A stretch of DNA of 64,000 nt, taken from contig CP063166.1 of the NCBI GenBank assembly GCA_016806145.1, forward strand, positions 5,704,001 through 5,768,000, in the 5' to 3' direction. A model generated the notes under the pieces. The model did no database searches. It was not told where the DNA came from and saw nothing but the letters and a program-made list of their open reading frames with translations. This DNA comes from Variovorax paradoxus. Its GTDB lineage: Bacteria; Pseudomonadota; Gammaproteobacteria; Burkholderiales; Burkholderiaceae_C. A program made the position numbers and the translations under genes. Below are positions 8,608-17,928 of this stretch, piece after piece. Within the stretch, counting starts at the first letter, position 1, and each line of letters opens with the position of its first letter.

Positions 8608-10467
8608 ATGACGGCCATCCAATACCGACCGCTCGCCTTCGGCGTCACGCGCGCGCTGCTGCGCGACGGCGCGCCCGGCACCCAGTACCTGCGCGCGGAA
8701 ACGCCGCTGCGCCCCTACCGCGAGCGCATGACCGACCGGCTGCACCACTGGGCCGAGGCGGCGCCCGAGCGCACCTTCATCGCGCGCCGCGCGCGGCTGC
8801 CCGATGGCGGCACCGGCGACTGGCTGCGCGTGAGCTATGCCGAGGCGCTGCACAAGGCGCGCGCGATCGGCCAGGCCCTGCTCGCGCGCGGCCTCGATGC
8901 CGAGCACCCGGTGGCAATCCTCAGCGAGAACGGCATCGAGCACGCGCTGCTCGCGCTCGGCTGCCTCTACGCGGGCGTGCCCTACTGCCCGGTCTCGCCG
9001 CCCTACTCGCTCGTGAGCCAGGACTTCGACAAGCTGCGCCACGTGCTGGCCACGCTCACGCCGGGCCTGGTGTTCGCGGCCGACGCCGCGCGCTATGCCC
9101 GCGCCATCGAGGCCACGCTGCCGGCCGACTCCGGCGTCGAGATCGTGCTGGCCGAAGGCGAGCTGCCCGGCCGCGCCACCACCTCCTTCGACGCGCTCGC
9201 GGCGACGGTGCCCACGCCGGCCATCGACGCCGCGATGCAGGCCACCGGCCCCGACACCATCACCAAGTTCCTGTTCACCTCGGGCTCGACCAAGATGCCC
9301 AAGGCGGTGATCAACACGCACCGCATGTGGTGCGCCAACCAGCAGCAGCTGCGCCAGTCGATCCCGGCGCTGGGCGACGAGCCGCCGGTGCTGGTCGACT
9401 GGCTGCCGTGGAACCACACCTTCGGCGGCAACCACAACGTGGGCATCGTGCTCGACAACGGCGGCACGCTCTACATCGACGAGGGCAAGCCCACCGCCAC
9501 CGGCATGGCCGAGACGCTGCGCAACCTGCGCGAGATCGCGCCCACCATCTACTTCAACGTGCCGACCGGCTTCGAGGCGATCGCGCAGGCGATGGAGACC
9601 GACCCGGTGCTGCGGCGCAACCTGCTGTCGCGCGTGAAGATGTTCTTCTACTCGGGCGCGGCGCTGTCGCAGCCGGTCTGGGACAGCCTGCACCGCACGC
9701 AGGAGGCCGAGGTCGGCGAGCGCATCGTCATGGGCACCGGCCTGGGCATGACCGAGTCGGGCCCGTTCGCGCTCTACGTGACCGGCCCCGACGTGAAGTC
9801 GGGCGACGTCGGCCTGCCCGCGGCGGGCATCGAGCTCAAGCTGATCGAGGTCGACGGCAAGACCGAGGTGCGCTATCGCGGCCCCAATATCACGCCCGGC
9901 TACTGGCGCGCGCCCGAGGCCACGGCCGAGGCCTTCGACGAGGAAGGCTTCTTCTCGACCGGCGACGCGGTGAAGTGGATCGACGACGCCGACATCCACC
10001 GCGGCCTGCGCTTCGACGGCCGCATCGCCGAGGACTTCAAGCTCGCCACCGGCACCTTCGTGAGCGTGGGCCCGCTGCGCGCGAAGATCGCCACGGCCGG
10101 CTCGCCCTACGTGCAGGACGCGGTGCTGACCGGCATCAACCTCAAGGAGGTCGGCGCGCTGGTCTTCCCTACGCAGAAGGTGCGCCAGCTCGCGGGCCTC
10201 GACGCCGGCGCGAGCATGCGGCAGGTGCTCGAGAGCGCGCCGGTGCAGGCGCACTTCCAGCAGGTGCTCGACCAGCTCGCGGCCGCGAGCACCGGCAGCG
10301 CCAACCGCATCGCGCGGCTGCACCTGATGAGCGAGCCGCCCTCGATCGACAAGGGCGAGGTCACCGACAAGGGCTCGATCAACCAGCGCGCCGTGCTCAA
10401 GCACCGCGCCGCGCTGGTCGAGGCGCTGCACGACGGCACGCTGCCCTTCACCCTGCGGCCGCGCTGA
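8608..10467 (+). CDS. Feruloyl-CoA synthase-type acyl-CoA ligase
   Basis: A 619-residue ANL-superfamily adenylate-forming enzyme, the usual length for feruloyl-CoA synthases. The ATP-binding P-loop FTSGSTKMPKAV lies near residue 223. The motifs WLPWNHTFGGNH and PGYWRAPEATAEAF and the truncated C-terminal region are typical of the Fcs subgroup. It would activate a hydroxycinnamate or related aromatic acid with ATP and CoA. The following SDR, acyl-CoA dehydrogenase and upstream crotonase supply the other beta-oxidation steps, apart from thiolysis. The exact acid is not determined. Confidence 0.85.
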   Translation: MTAIQYRPLAFGVTRALLRDGAPGTQYLRAETPLRPYRERMTDRLHHWAEAAPERTFIARRARLPDGGTGDWLRVSYAEALHKARAIGQALLARGLDAEHPVAILSENGIEHALLALGCLYAGVPYCPVSPPYSLVSQDFDKLRHVLATLTPGLVFAADAARYARAIEATLPADSGVEIVLAEGELPGRATTSFDALAATVPTPAIDAAMQATGPDTITKFLFTSGSTKMPKAVINTHRMWCANQQQLRQSIPALGDEPPVLVDWLPWNHTFGGNHNVGIVLDNGGTLYIDEGKPTATGMAETLRNLREIAPTIYFNVPTGFEAIAQAMETDPVLRRNLLSRVKMFFYSGAALSQPVWDSLHRTQEAEVGERIVMGTGLGMTESGPFALYVTGPDVKSGDVGLPAAGIELKLIEVDGKTEVRYRGPNITPGYWRAPEATAEAFDEEGFFSTGDAVKWIDDADIHRGLRFDGRIAEDFKLATGTFVSVGPLRAKIATAGSPYVQDAVLTGINLKEVGALVFPTQKVRQLAGLDAGASMRQVLESAPVQAHFQQVLDQLAAASTGSANRIARLHLMSEPPSIDKGEVTDKGSINQRAVLKHRAALVEALHDGTLPFTLRPR

Positions 10468-10497
10468 CGCTTTTCCCCCCTCTTTGGAGACCAACCC

Positions 10498-11262
10498 ATG
10501 AAGATCGAAGGACAGGCCGCGCTCGTGACCGGCGGCGCATCGGGCCTCGGCGAGGCCACCGCGCGCGAACTCGCGCGCCTGGGCGCGAAGGTGGCGCTGC
10601 TCGACCGCAATGCCGAACTGGCCGCCAAGGTCGCGGCAGAAATCGGCGGCATCGCCTGCGCCTGCGACATCACCGATGCCGCGAGCGTGAGCGCCGCGCT
10701 CGACCGGGCCGAGGCCGCGCACGGCCCGGCGCGCATCCTGATGAACGTGGCCGGCATCGGCAGCGCCAAGCGCATCGTCGGCAAGGACGGCAACCCGGCG
10801 CCGCTCGAGGACTTCGTGCGCGTGGTCAACGTCAACCTGATCGGCAGCTACAACGTGGCGCGCCTGTTCGCCGCGCGCTGCGCGAAGCTCGATGCGCTCG
10901 CCAACGGCGAGAAGGGCGTGATGCTGTTCACCGCCTCGGTCGCGGCCTTCGACGGCCAGGTCGGCCAGCAGGCCTACAGCGCCTCGAAGGGCGGGCTGGT
11001 CGGCATGACCCTGCCGATGGCGCGCGACCTCGCGCAGCACGCGATCCGCGTGTGCACCGTCGCGCCCGGCCTGTTCGCCACGCCGCTGCTGCTCGAGCTG
11101 CCCGAGCCGGTGCAGCAGTCGCTCGCGGCCTCGATCCCGTTCCCGCCGCGGCTGGGCCAGCCCTCGGAATTCGCCGAGCTGGCCTGCCACGTCGTGACCA
11201 ACGGCCACCTCAACGGCGAGGTGATCCGACTCGACGGCGCGCTGCGCATGGCGCCGCGATAG
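10498..11262 (+). CDS. Short-chain dehydrogenase, probable 3-hydroxyacyl-CoA dehydrogenase type II
   Basis: A 254-residue classical SDR resembling HSD17B10-type 3-hydroxyacyl-CoA dehydrogenases. The cofactor motif TGGASGLG is at residues 11-18, with Asp36 following the second strand (indicating NAD preference). The catalytic residues are Ser147, Tyr160 and Lys164. The KDGNP insertion before the NVNLIG helix is typical of the type II enzymes. A GGAGA ribosome site precedes the ATG. Its position after the ligase suggests it oxidises the 3-hydroxyacyl-CoA made by the crotonase. Confidence 0.87.
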   Translation: MKIEGQAALVTGGASGLGEATARELARLGAKVALLDRNAELAAKVAAEIGGIACACDITDAASVSAALDRAEAAHGPARILMNVAGIGSAKRIVGKDGNPAPLEDFVRVVNVNLIGSYNVARLFAARCAKLDALANGEKGVMLFTASVAAFDGQVGQQAYSASKGGLVGMTLPMARDLAQHAIRVCTVAPGLFATPLLLELPEPVQQSLAASIPFPPRLGQPSEFAELACHVVTNGHLNGEVIRLDGALRMAPR

Positions 11263-11291
11263 ATCCAGCACCACCAACCGGAGACAAGACC

Positions 11292-12287
11292 ATGACCAAC
11301 CGACGTCAGTTCGTGACGGCGCTCGGCGGCGCAGCCGCGCTCGGCGCCCTGCAGCATCCCCTGGCCGCGCTGGCCGAGATCGTCGCCCAGCAGGTGAAGA
11401 TCTACTACGGCTTCCCGGCCGGCAGCGCGGGCGACAGCGTGGCGCGCCGCGTGGCCGACAAGCTCGGCGGCACCGACTTCACCAAGCTCAATCCCGTGGT
11501 CGAGAACAAGCCCGGCGCGGGCGGGCGCATCGCGCTCGATTCGCTCAAGAGCGCGCCGGCCGACGGCTCGGTGCTCGCGCTCTCGCAGGCCTCGGCGCTG
11601 TCGACCTATCCCTACATCTACAGCAAGCTGAGCTACGGCCTGGCCGACTTCGCGCCGGTCTCGATCGGCGCGGTGATGACGCACGGCCTGGCGGTCGGCC
11701 CGATGGTGCCGGCCAGCGTGAAGACGCTGAAGGACTACGTGGCCTGGGCCAAGGCCAACCCGGGCCAGGCCAGCTACGGCTCGCCGGGCGCGGGCTCCAC
11801 GCCGCACTTCCTGGGCGCGCTGCTGGGCCTCAACAGCGGCGCCGACCTGCGCCACGTGCCCTACCGCGGCTCGCTGCCGGCGGTCAACGACGTGGTGGGC
11901 GGCCAGATCGCCTCGAGCCTCACGCCCAGCGGCGACTACCTGCCCTTCGTCAAGGCCAGCAAGCTGCGCGTGCTCGCCACCTCGGGCGCCCAGCGCGCCA
12001 CCTACCTGCCCGAGGTGCCGACCTTCGCCGAGCAGGGCTTCCCCGAGCTGGTGGCCGACGAGTGGTTCGGCTTCTTCGCGCCCGCCAAGACCCCCGCGCC
12101 GGTGATCGCCGCCGCGAGCGGCGCGATCCAGGCCGCGCTCAAGGACAAGGCCGTGGCCGACGGCCTGCTGTCGGTGGGCCTGCTCGCGCAGGGCTCCACG
12201 CCCGAGGAGATGCGCCGGTCGCTGCAGTCCGAGTACGAGCGCTGGGGCCCGCTGGTCAAGAAGATCGGCTTCACGGCCGAGTCCTGA
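11292..12287 (+). CDS. Bug/TctC-family solute-binding receptor
   Basis: A 331-residue receptor with a twin-arginine-like N-terminus (NRRQFV) and a hydrophobic segment followed by the family core, which here starts VKIYYGFPAGSAGDS rather than the usual Val-Pro-Phe-Pro form. The spacing GGAGA then 8 bases then ATG supports the start. It lies inside the CoA-ligase operon, so its ligand is presumably the aromatic acid activated by that ligase. Transport partners are absent locally. Confidence 0.92.
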   Translation: MTNRRQFVTALGGAAALGALQHPLAALAEIVAQQVKIYYGFPAGSAGDSVARRVADKLGGTDFTKLNPVVENKPGAGGRIALDSLKSAPADGSVLALSQASALSTYPYIYSKLSYGLADFAPVSIGAVMTHGLAVGPMVPASVKTLKDYVAWAKANPGQASYGSPGAGSTPHFLGALLGLNSGADLRHVPYRGSLPAVNDVVGGQIASSLTPSGDYLPFVKASKLRVLATSGAQRATYLPEVPTFAEQGFPELVADEWFGFFAPAKTPAPVIAAASGAIQAALKDKAVADGLLSVGLLAQGSTPEEMRRSLQSEYERWGPLVKKIGFTAES

Positions 12288-12291
12288 GCCG

Positions 12292-14037
12292 ATGGATTAC
12301 CGGCCGCGCCCCGAGGACGTTCGCTTCCTGCTCGAGGCGGTGCTTGACGCGCCCGCGCGGCTGCGCGCGCTCGCGCCCTTCGCCGAGGTCGACGATGCGC
12401 TGCATGCGCAGGTGCTCGAGCAAGCGGCCCGCTTCGTCGGCAGCGCGGTCGCGCCGCTGAACCGCGTCGGCGACGCGCAGGGTTGCCGTTTCGCCTCGGG
12501 CGAGGTGCGCACGCCGCCGGGCTTTCGCGAGGCCTACCGGGCCTTCGTCGATGGCGGCTGGCCCGCGCTCTCGGCCGCGCCCGAGGATGGCGGCCAGGGC
12601 CTGCCGGCCGTGCTCGAGGCGGTGCTCTACGAATGGCTCGCGGCCGCGAACCACGGCCTGACCATGGCGCCGGGCCTGCTGCACGGTGCCTACGCCTGCC
12701 TGCGGCACCACGGCAGCGAGGAGCTCAAGGCGCGCTACCTGCCGAAGATCGCGAGCGGCGAATGGCTCGCCACCATGTGCCTGACCGAGGCCCACGCGGG
12801 CAGCGACCTGGGCCAGGTGCGCACGCGCGCCGAGCCCCGGTCCGACGGCAGCCTGCGCGTGAGCGGCGGCAAGATCTTCATCTCGGGCGGCGAGCACGAC
12901 CTCACGCCGAATATCGTGCACCTCGTGCTGTGCCGGCTGCCCGATGCGCCGGCCGGCCCCAGGGGGCTGTCGCTGGCGCTGGTGCCCAAGTGGCTGCCCG
13001 GGGGCGAGCGCAACGCGGTGCACTGCGAGCGCATCGAGGAGAAGATGGGCCTGCACGGCAGTCCCACCTGCGCGATGCGCTTCGAGGACGCCACCGGCTG
13101 GCTGGTCGGCGAGGCCGGTCGCGGCCTGGCCGCGATGTTCGTGATGATGAATTCGGCGCGGCTGCACGTCGCGCTGCAGGGCATCGGCCTGCTCGATGCC
13201 GCCTGGCAGAAGGCCGAGGCCTACGCGGGCGAGCGCCGCCAGATGCGCGCGCCCGGCCCGGTGCCGGCGAGCCGCGGCGGCGAGAGCGCCGACCTGATCG
13301 CCGAGCATCCCGCGCTGCGCCGCATCCTCGACACCCAGCGTGCCTGGATCGACGGCGCGCGCGCCATCGCCTACCGCAGCGCGCTGATGCTCGACATCGC
13401 GGAACACGACGCCGATCCCAAGGCGCGCGAGCGCGCGCAGCGCTGGTGCGCGATCGTCACGCCGGTGCTCAAGGCCGCCTGCACGCAGCAGGCCTTCCAC
13501 GGCGCGAGCGACTGCCTGCAGGTGTTCGGCGGCCACGGCTACGTGCGCGAGTGGGGCATCGAGCAGACCGTGCGCGATGCGCGCGTGACCATGATCTACG
13601 AGGGCACCAACGAGATCCAGGCCATCGACCTGCTGGTGCGCAAGGTGCTGCCCGACCACGGCGCCGCGATGTCGGCCGTGCTGCTCGAGCTGCGCGACAC
13701 GCTCGATGCCTCGCGCGAGGCCGAGGCCGACGTGCAGCGCCGGCTGGCCCAGCTGCGCTACCTCGGCACCACGGTGGCGATGGCCGCGCAGGCCGATCCG
13801 GTGCTGCCGCACGAGGTGGCCGACGACTACCTGCGCGCCACGATGCTCGTGCTGCTGGCCTGGGCCTGGGCGCGCATCGAGGCCGCGGCGCCGCTGGATG
13901 CCGGCCGTGCGCGCGTGGCCGCGGCCTTCCGGCGCTGGGTGCTGCCCGAGTTCGAGATGCGGCTGGCGATGGTCAAGCGCTCCTGCGAGCCGGTGGCGCT
14001 GACCCATGCGGCTGTCGCCAGGTCGCCATCGGGCTAG
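12292..14037 (+). CDS. Acyl-CoA dehydrogenase, large DmdC-like form
   Basis: A 581-residue FAD flavoprotein of the enlarged acyl-CoA dehydrogenase group, with N-, middle- and C-terminal domains plus the extra C-terminal helical domain. CLTEAHAGSDL is the flavin-binding signature of the middle domain, and the catalytic-base region MIYEGTNEIQ is intact. It would introduce the alpha-beta double bond into an acyl-CoA, passing electrons to ETF. It starts 4 bases after the Bug receptor stop, implying cotranscription. Together with the crotonase and SDR it makes an almost complete beta-oxidation set; no thiolase is in the cluster. Confidence 0.9.
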   Translation: MDYRPRPEDVRFLLEAVLDAPARLRALAPFAEVDDALHAQVLEQAARFVGSAVAPLNRVGDAQGCRFASGEVRTPPGFREAYRAFVDGGWPALSAAPEDGGQGLPAVLEAVLYEWLAAANHGLTMAPGLLHGAYACLRHHGSEELKARYLPKIASGEWLATMCLTEAHAGSDLGQVRTRAEPRSDGSLRVSGGKIFISGGEHDLTPNIVHLVLCRLPDAPAGPRGLSLALVPKWLPGGERNAVHCERIEEKMGLHGSPTCAMRFEDATGWLVGEAGRGLAAMFVMMNSARLHVALQGIGLLDAAWQKAEAYAGERRQMRAPGPVPASRGGESADLIAEHPALRRILDTQRAWIDGARAIAYRSALMLDIAEHDADPKARERAQRWCAIVTPVLKAACTQQAFHGASDCLQVFGGHGYVREWGIEQTVRDARVTMIYEGTNEIQAIDLLVRKVLPDHGAAMSAVLLELRDTLDASREAEADVQRRLAQLRYLGTTVAMAAQADPVLPHEVADDYLRATMLVLLAWAWARIEAAAPLDAGRARVAAAFRRWVLPEFEMRLAMVKRSCEPVALTHAAVARSPSG

Positions 14038-14072
14038 CGCCGCGGGCGCCCGCTCGCGGTTACGCTAGCGCC

Positions 14073-14564
14073 ATGCCCAGCTCTCCGAAATCCGCCATCC
14101 CCAAGAGCGACACGGCCGCCGCGCCGCTCGGCAGGACGGACCGCCTCGACGCCCACGTGCTCGAGACCCTGGTCGGCTACAACGCGCGCCGCGCCTGGCT
14201 GGTGGTGAGCGCGCTGTTCGCCAGGCGCATGGCGGCCTTCAAGCTCAAGCAGATCGACTTCTCGGTGCTGTCGCTGCTGGCGCACAACCCGGGCGCCACC
14301 TCGCGCCAGATCTGCAGCACGCTCGACATCCTGCCGCCCAACCTCGTGAGCCTGGTGGCCGAGCTCGACGCGCGCGCGCTGATCGAGCGCAAGCCGCATC
14401 CGCACGACGGCCGCGCGGTCGGCCTGCATCTCACGCCGGCCGGCGAGGAACTGGTGCGCGAAGCGGAGCAGGCCGTGATCCAGCTCGAGCTCGATGCCAG
14501 CGCGCGGCTCAGCGCGCGCGAGCGCGAGACGCTGATCAAGCTGCTGCAGAAGGTCTATCTCTAG
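14073..14564 (+). CDS. MarR-family transcriptional regulator
   Basis: A 163-residue winged-helix regulator. The DNA-recognition region (ATSRQICSTLDILPPNLVSLVAELDARALIE split over helices 3-4) and the wing (PHDGRAVGLHLT) are clear. It closes the ligase/crotonase operon 35 bp downstream of the acyl-CoA dehydrogenase gene. MarR regulators of hydroxycinnamate genes are commonly released by the CoA thioester, so this one may sense an acyl-CoA and bind the inverted repeat upstream of the crotonase gene. That ligand is inference. Confidence 0.88.
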   Translation: MPSSPKSAIPKSDTAAAPLGRTDRLDAHVLETLVGYNARRAWLVVSALFARRMAAFKLKQIDFSVLSLLAHNPGATSRQICSTLDILPPNLVSLVAELDARALIERKPHPHDGRAVGLHLTPAGEELVREAEQAVIQLELDASARLSARERETLIKLLQKVYL

Positions 14565-14588
14565 GCTGCGGTCGCGTGAGCGCCGCGC

Positions 14589-15254
14589 CTACTGCAGGCC
14601 CAGCTCCACCATCTCCAGCAGCCGCAGGGTCAGCGGCTCCAGCACCGACGGGTCGGCGTCCTTGAGCGGACCTTCGATGATCAGCAGCGCGAGCCCGTGC
14701 ACCGCCGACCACGCCAGGTACTCGGCATTCGGGCGCCGCGCCGGATCGAGCGCGCCGGCCTCCACCAGCCGGTCGAGGCCCGAGCCCAGCAGCTGGAACG
14801 GGTCCATGCCGCTCGCGCCCGCGCTCGAGGGGCCGATGGCTCCGCGCGCCTCGTCGGAAGAGATCACGAAGGCGGTACGGAACAGCCCCGGCTGGGCCTG
14901 CGCGAAACGCAGGTAGCCCGCGCCGATCGCCCGCACCCAGGCGCGCGCGTAGTCGGCCGGCGGCTGGTCGTGCGAGATCGCGCCGAGCTCCTGCTCCATT
15001 GAGCGCGCCGCGGCCGACAGTGCGGCGCCGCGCACCGCCAGCAGCAGCTCGTGCCGGCTCGCGAAGTGGCGGTAGGCCGCGTTGGGCACCACGCCCACGC
15101 GGCGCGTGGCCTCGCGCAGCACCACGGCGTCGGGGCCGCCGTCGCGCGCCAGCTCGATGCCCGCGTCCAGCAAGGCCCGGCGCAGGTCGCCGTGGCGGTA
15201 GGTGGAGCGCGAGGGCGGCGCGGATTCGGCGGCGATGGCGGCGTTGCGGACCAT
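14589..15254 (-). CDS. TetR-family transcriptional regulator
   Basis: A 221-residue TetR protein with an N-terminal HTH (YRHGDLRRALLDAGIELA, then LREATRRVGVVPNAAYRHF) and a TetR_C_33-like ligand domain (WVRAIGAGYLRFAQAQPGLF). The ATG at 15254 is used. A GTG at 15293 would add 13 residues but lies inside a perfect palindrome that looks like the operator; neither has an ideal ribosome site. It is divergent from two PhnB-like genes and a DHA2 exporter, which it probably represses. Confidence 0.85.
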   Translation of the reverse strand: MVRNAAIAAESAPPSRSTYRHGDLRRALLDAGIELARDGGPDAVVLREATRRVGVVPNAAYRHFASRHELLLAVRGAALSAAARSMEQELGAISHDQPPADYARAWVRAIGAGYLRFAQAQPGLFRTAFVISSDEARGAIGPSSAGASGMDPFQLLGSGLDRLVEAGALDPARRPNAEYLAWSAVHGLALLIIEGPLKDADPSVLEPLTLRLLEMVELGLQ

Positions 15255-15286
15255 TTCCTTCTTTCTCGGACTACGATTTTTCGATG

Positions 15287-15335
15287 TGGACACTGTCCAT
15301 TATCTTTGCTATTCTTTGTGGACGGTGTACACAAA
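15287..15335. promoter_or_regulatory. Two palindromic operator candidates for the TetR regulator
   Basis: TGGACA-C-TGTCCA at 15287-15299 is a perfect odd palindrome. A second dyad at 15315-15335 has arms TTTGTG and CACAAA around a centre containing GTGTACAC (15325-15332). Both share a GTGGAC half. They sit in the divergent gap between tetR and the first VOC gene, in AT-rich sequence likely to hold both promoters. Confidence 0.6.
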
Positions 15336-15414
15336 GTAGTGCCATCGTATTCGCCTCGGGCTTTCATGCCCAGCGGCGCCCCCGGAATAACCGCTTTTGC
15401 GAAGAGGAATTGCC

Positions 15415-15840
15415 ATGAAAGTCCAGTCCTATCTCTCGTTCGAAGGCCGCTGCGACGAGGCCATCGCGTTCTATGGGAAGGCCCTCGGCGCCGAGGTCGT
15501 GCAGCTCATGCGCTACAGCGACGCCCCCGCCGACATGCCGCCCGACGCGGACGGCTGCGCCGGCGCCATGCCCGGTCCCGACAAGGTCATGCATGCGGTG
15601 CTGCGCATCGGCGAGACCGAGCTCATGGCCTCCGACGGACGCTGCTCGGGCCAGGCCGAGTTCAAGGGAATCATGCTGGCGATCACCGCGCCCACCGAGG
15701 CCGACGCGCGCAAGTGGTTCGACGCGCTGGCCGACGGCGGCCAGGTGATGCAGCCGCTGATCGCCACCTTCTTCTCGCCGGGCTTCGGCATGGTCGGCGA
15801 CCGTTTCGGCGTGGGCTGGATGGTGGTGGTCGGCGGCTGA
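15415..15840 (+). CDS. VOC-family protein, PhnB/YjdN-like
   Basis: A 141-residue glyoxalase/bleomycin-resistance-fold protein of the PhnB-like group (SYLSFEGRCDEAIAFYGKALGA at the N-terminus; FGMVGDRFGVGWMV at the C-terminus). This subgroup often lacks the full metal ligand set, and its function is mostly unknown. The start at 15415 follows a GAGGA ribosome site. It is followed by a second paralogous VOC gene, an exporter and DUF1428, all on the plus strand. Confidence 0.88.
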   Translation: MKVQSYLSFEGRCDEAIAFYGKALGAEVVQLMRYSDAPADMPPDADGCAGAMPGPDKVMHAVLRIGETELMASDGRCSGQAEFKGIMLAITAPTEADARKWFDALADGGQVMQPLIATFFSPGFGMVGDRFGVGWMVVVGG

Positions 15841-15907
15841 GGCCAGCCGCCACGCGCCGCCCTTTCCTCATCCCGCGCCCCCAACCACTCGATCACAAGG
15901 AACTCCC

Positions 15908-16327
15908 ATGTCGCTCCTCAATGCCTATCTCACCTTCGACGGCAACGCGGCCGAGGCCATGCGCTTCTACGAGAAGACGCTCGGCGGAAAAATGGAAATG
16001 CTCATGACCGTGGGCGAAAGCCCCGAAGCCGCCAACATGCCGCCCGAGGCCGCCAGCCGACTGATGCACGCCAGCCTCGTGGTCGGCGACAGCATGCTCA
16101 TGGCCTCCGACAGCATGCCGGGCATGCCGTACGAAGGCATGAAGGGCTTCGGCGTCGCGCTCAACTACCCGACGGTCGCCGAGGCGAAACGCGTGTTCGA
16201 CGCCTTCGCCGACGGCGGCCAGGTCGGCATGCCGTTCGAGAAGACCTTCTGGGTCGAGGGCTTCGGCATGGTGACCGACCGCTACGGCACGCCCTGGCTG
16301 ATCAACGGCGGCGCCTCCCTGGTCTGA
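15908..16327 (+). CDS. VOC-family protein, PhnB-like paralogue
   Basis: A 139-residue paralogue of the preceding VOC protein. It opens with LNAYLTFDGNAAEAMRFYEKTLGG and ends with the same FGMVTDRYGTPWL pattern. A GGAACTCCC stretch precedes the ATG. The two paralogues probably arose by tandem duplication. No substrate can be proposed. Confidence 0.88.
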   Translation: MSLLNAYLTFDGNAAEAMRFYEKTLGGKMEMLMTVGESPEAANMPPEAASRLMHASLVVGDSMLMASDSMPGMPYEGMKGFGVALNYPTVAEAKRVFDAFADGGQVGMPFEKTFWVEGFGMVTDRYGTPWLINGGASLV

Positions 16328-16388
16328 CGAAGAACGCCACAACCATCCGCCGGGCGGCCTGCCGCCCGGCCCCTGAGGAATCCTTTCC

Positions 16389-17864
16389 ATGACCGAATCC
16401 CTCGACAACCGCAAGCGCTGGCTCGCCCTCATGGTGCTGTGCCTGGGCGTGCTGATGATCGTGCTCGACACCACCATCGTGAACGTCGCGCTGCCCTCGA
16501 TCCGCACCGACCTCGGCTTCACCGAGACCTCGCTGGTGTGGGTCGTCAACGCCTACATGCTGACCTTCGGCGGCTTCCTGCTGCTGGGCGGGCGGCTCGG
16601 CGACCTCTACGGCCACCGCCGCGTCTTCCTCGCCGGGCTGGTGCTGTTCACGCTGGCCTCGCTGGCCTGCGGCATCTCGACCACGCAGGGCCTGCTGATC
16701 GCCGCGCGCGCGGTGCAGGGCCTGGGCGGCGCGATCGTGTCGGCCGTCTCGCTGTCGCTGATCATGAACCTCTTCACCGAGCCGGCCGACCGCGCCAAGG
16801 CGATGGGCGTCTACGGCTTCGTCTGCGCCGGCGGCGGCAGCATCGGCGTGCTGCTCGGCGGCCTGCTCACCAGCTCGCTGAGCTGGCACTGGATCTTCCT
16901 GGTCAACCTGCCGATCGGCGTGGCCGTGTACGCGCTGTGCATCGCGCTCTTGCCGAGCGCGCGCGGCCAGGCCCATGGCGAGAAGCTCGACGTGGCCGGC
17001 GCGGTCACGGTCACGCTCTCGCTGATGCTCGCGGTCTACGGCGTGGTCAACGGCAACGAGGCCGGCTGGCGCTCGGCGCAGACGCTGGGCCTGCTCGGCA
17101 CCGCGGTCGCGCTGCTCGCGATCTTCATCGCCATCGAGGCCAGGGTGAAGCATCCGCTGATGCCGCTGGGCCTGTTCCGGCTGCGCAGCGTCTCGGTCTC
17201 GAACGTGGTGGGCGTGCTGTGGGCCGCGGCGATGTTCGCCTGGTTCTTCATCTCGGCGCTCTACATGCAGCTGGTGCTCGCCTACACGCCGATGCAGATC
17301 GGCCTGGCCTTCCTGCCGGCCAACGTCATCATGGCCGTGTTCTCGCTCGGGCTGTCGGCCCGGATCGTGATGCGCTTCGGCATCCGCCGTCCGCTCGCGG
17401 CGGGCCTGTGGCTCGCGGCCATCGGGCTGGCGCTGTTCGCGCGCGCGCCGGTCGACGGCCGCTTCGCGATCGACGTGCTGCCCGGCATGCTGCTGCTGGG
17501 CCTGGGCGCCGGCATGGCCTTCAATCCGCTGCTGCTGGCCGCGATGAGCGAGGTGAGTCCGAACGAATCGGGCCTGGCCTCGGGCGTGGTCAACACCGCC
17601 TTCATGATGGGCGGCGCGCTGGGCCTGGCGGTGCTCGCGAGCATCGCGGCCGCGCAGACCGGCTCGATGCTCGCGGCCGGCGCGAGCACGCCGCTCGCGC
17701 TCACCGGCGGCTACCAGATGGCATTTCTCGTCGGCGCCGTGTTCGCGGCGGTGGCGGGTTTGTTGGGCGCCCTGCTGCTTCGCTCCGCCATGCCGGGGCA
17801 GATGCAGAACAACGAGGAAGCGGCGGGCCCCGGGAGCGCGACGAATGGCGCGGCAACGTCCTGA
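16389..17864 (+). CDS. DHA2 (EmrB/QacA) family multidrug exporter
   Basis: A 491-residue, 14-helix major facilitator protein of the drug:H+ antiporter-2 family. The helix-1 motif LDTTIVNVALPSI is present, and GGRLGDLYGHRR is the cytoplasmic loop 2-3 motif A. No EmrA-type adaptor gene is adjacent. It lies in the cluster divergent from tetR, an arrangement typical of an efflux pump repressed by its neighbour and released by its substrate. Confidence 0.92.
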   Translation: MTESLDNRKRWLALMVLCLGVLMIVLDTTIVNVALPSIRTDLGFTETSLVWVVNAYMLTFGGFLLLGGRLGDLYGHRRVFLAGLVLFTLASLACGISTTQGLLIAARAVQGLGGAIVSAVSLSLIMNLFTEPADRAKAMGVYGFVCAGGGSIGVLLGGLLTSSLSWHWIFLVNLPIGVAVYALCIALLPSARGQAHGEKLDVAGAVTVTLSLMLAVYGVVNGNEAGWRSAQTLGLLGTAVALLAIFIAIEARVKHPLMPLGLFRLRSVSVSNVVGVLWAAAMFAWFFISALYMQLVLAYTPMQIGLAFLPANVIMAVFSLGLSARIVMRFGIRRPLAAGLWLAAIGLALFARAPVDGRFAIDVLPGMLLLGLGAGMAFNPLLLAAMSEVSPNESGLASGVVNTAFMMGGALGLAVLASIAAAQTGSMLAAGASTPLALTGGYQMAFLVGAVFAAVAGLLGALLLRSAMPGQMQNNEEAAGPGSATNGAATS

Positions 17865-17928
17865 CGGGCTGCTGCTGGGCCGGCCGCCGTTTCTGTTTCT
17901 CTTTCCTTTCTTTTCAAGGAGTGTTCCC

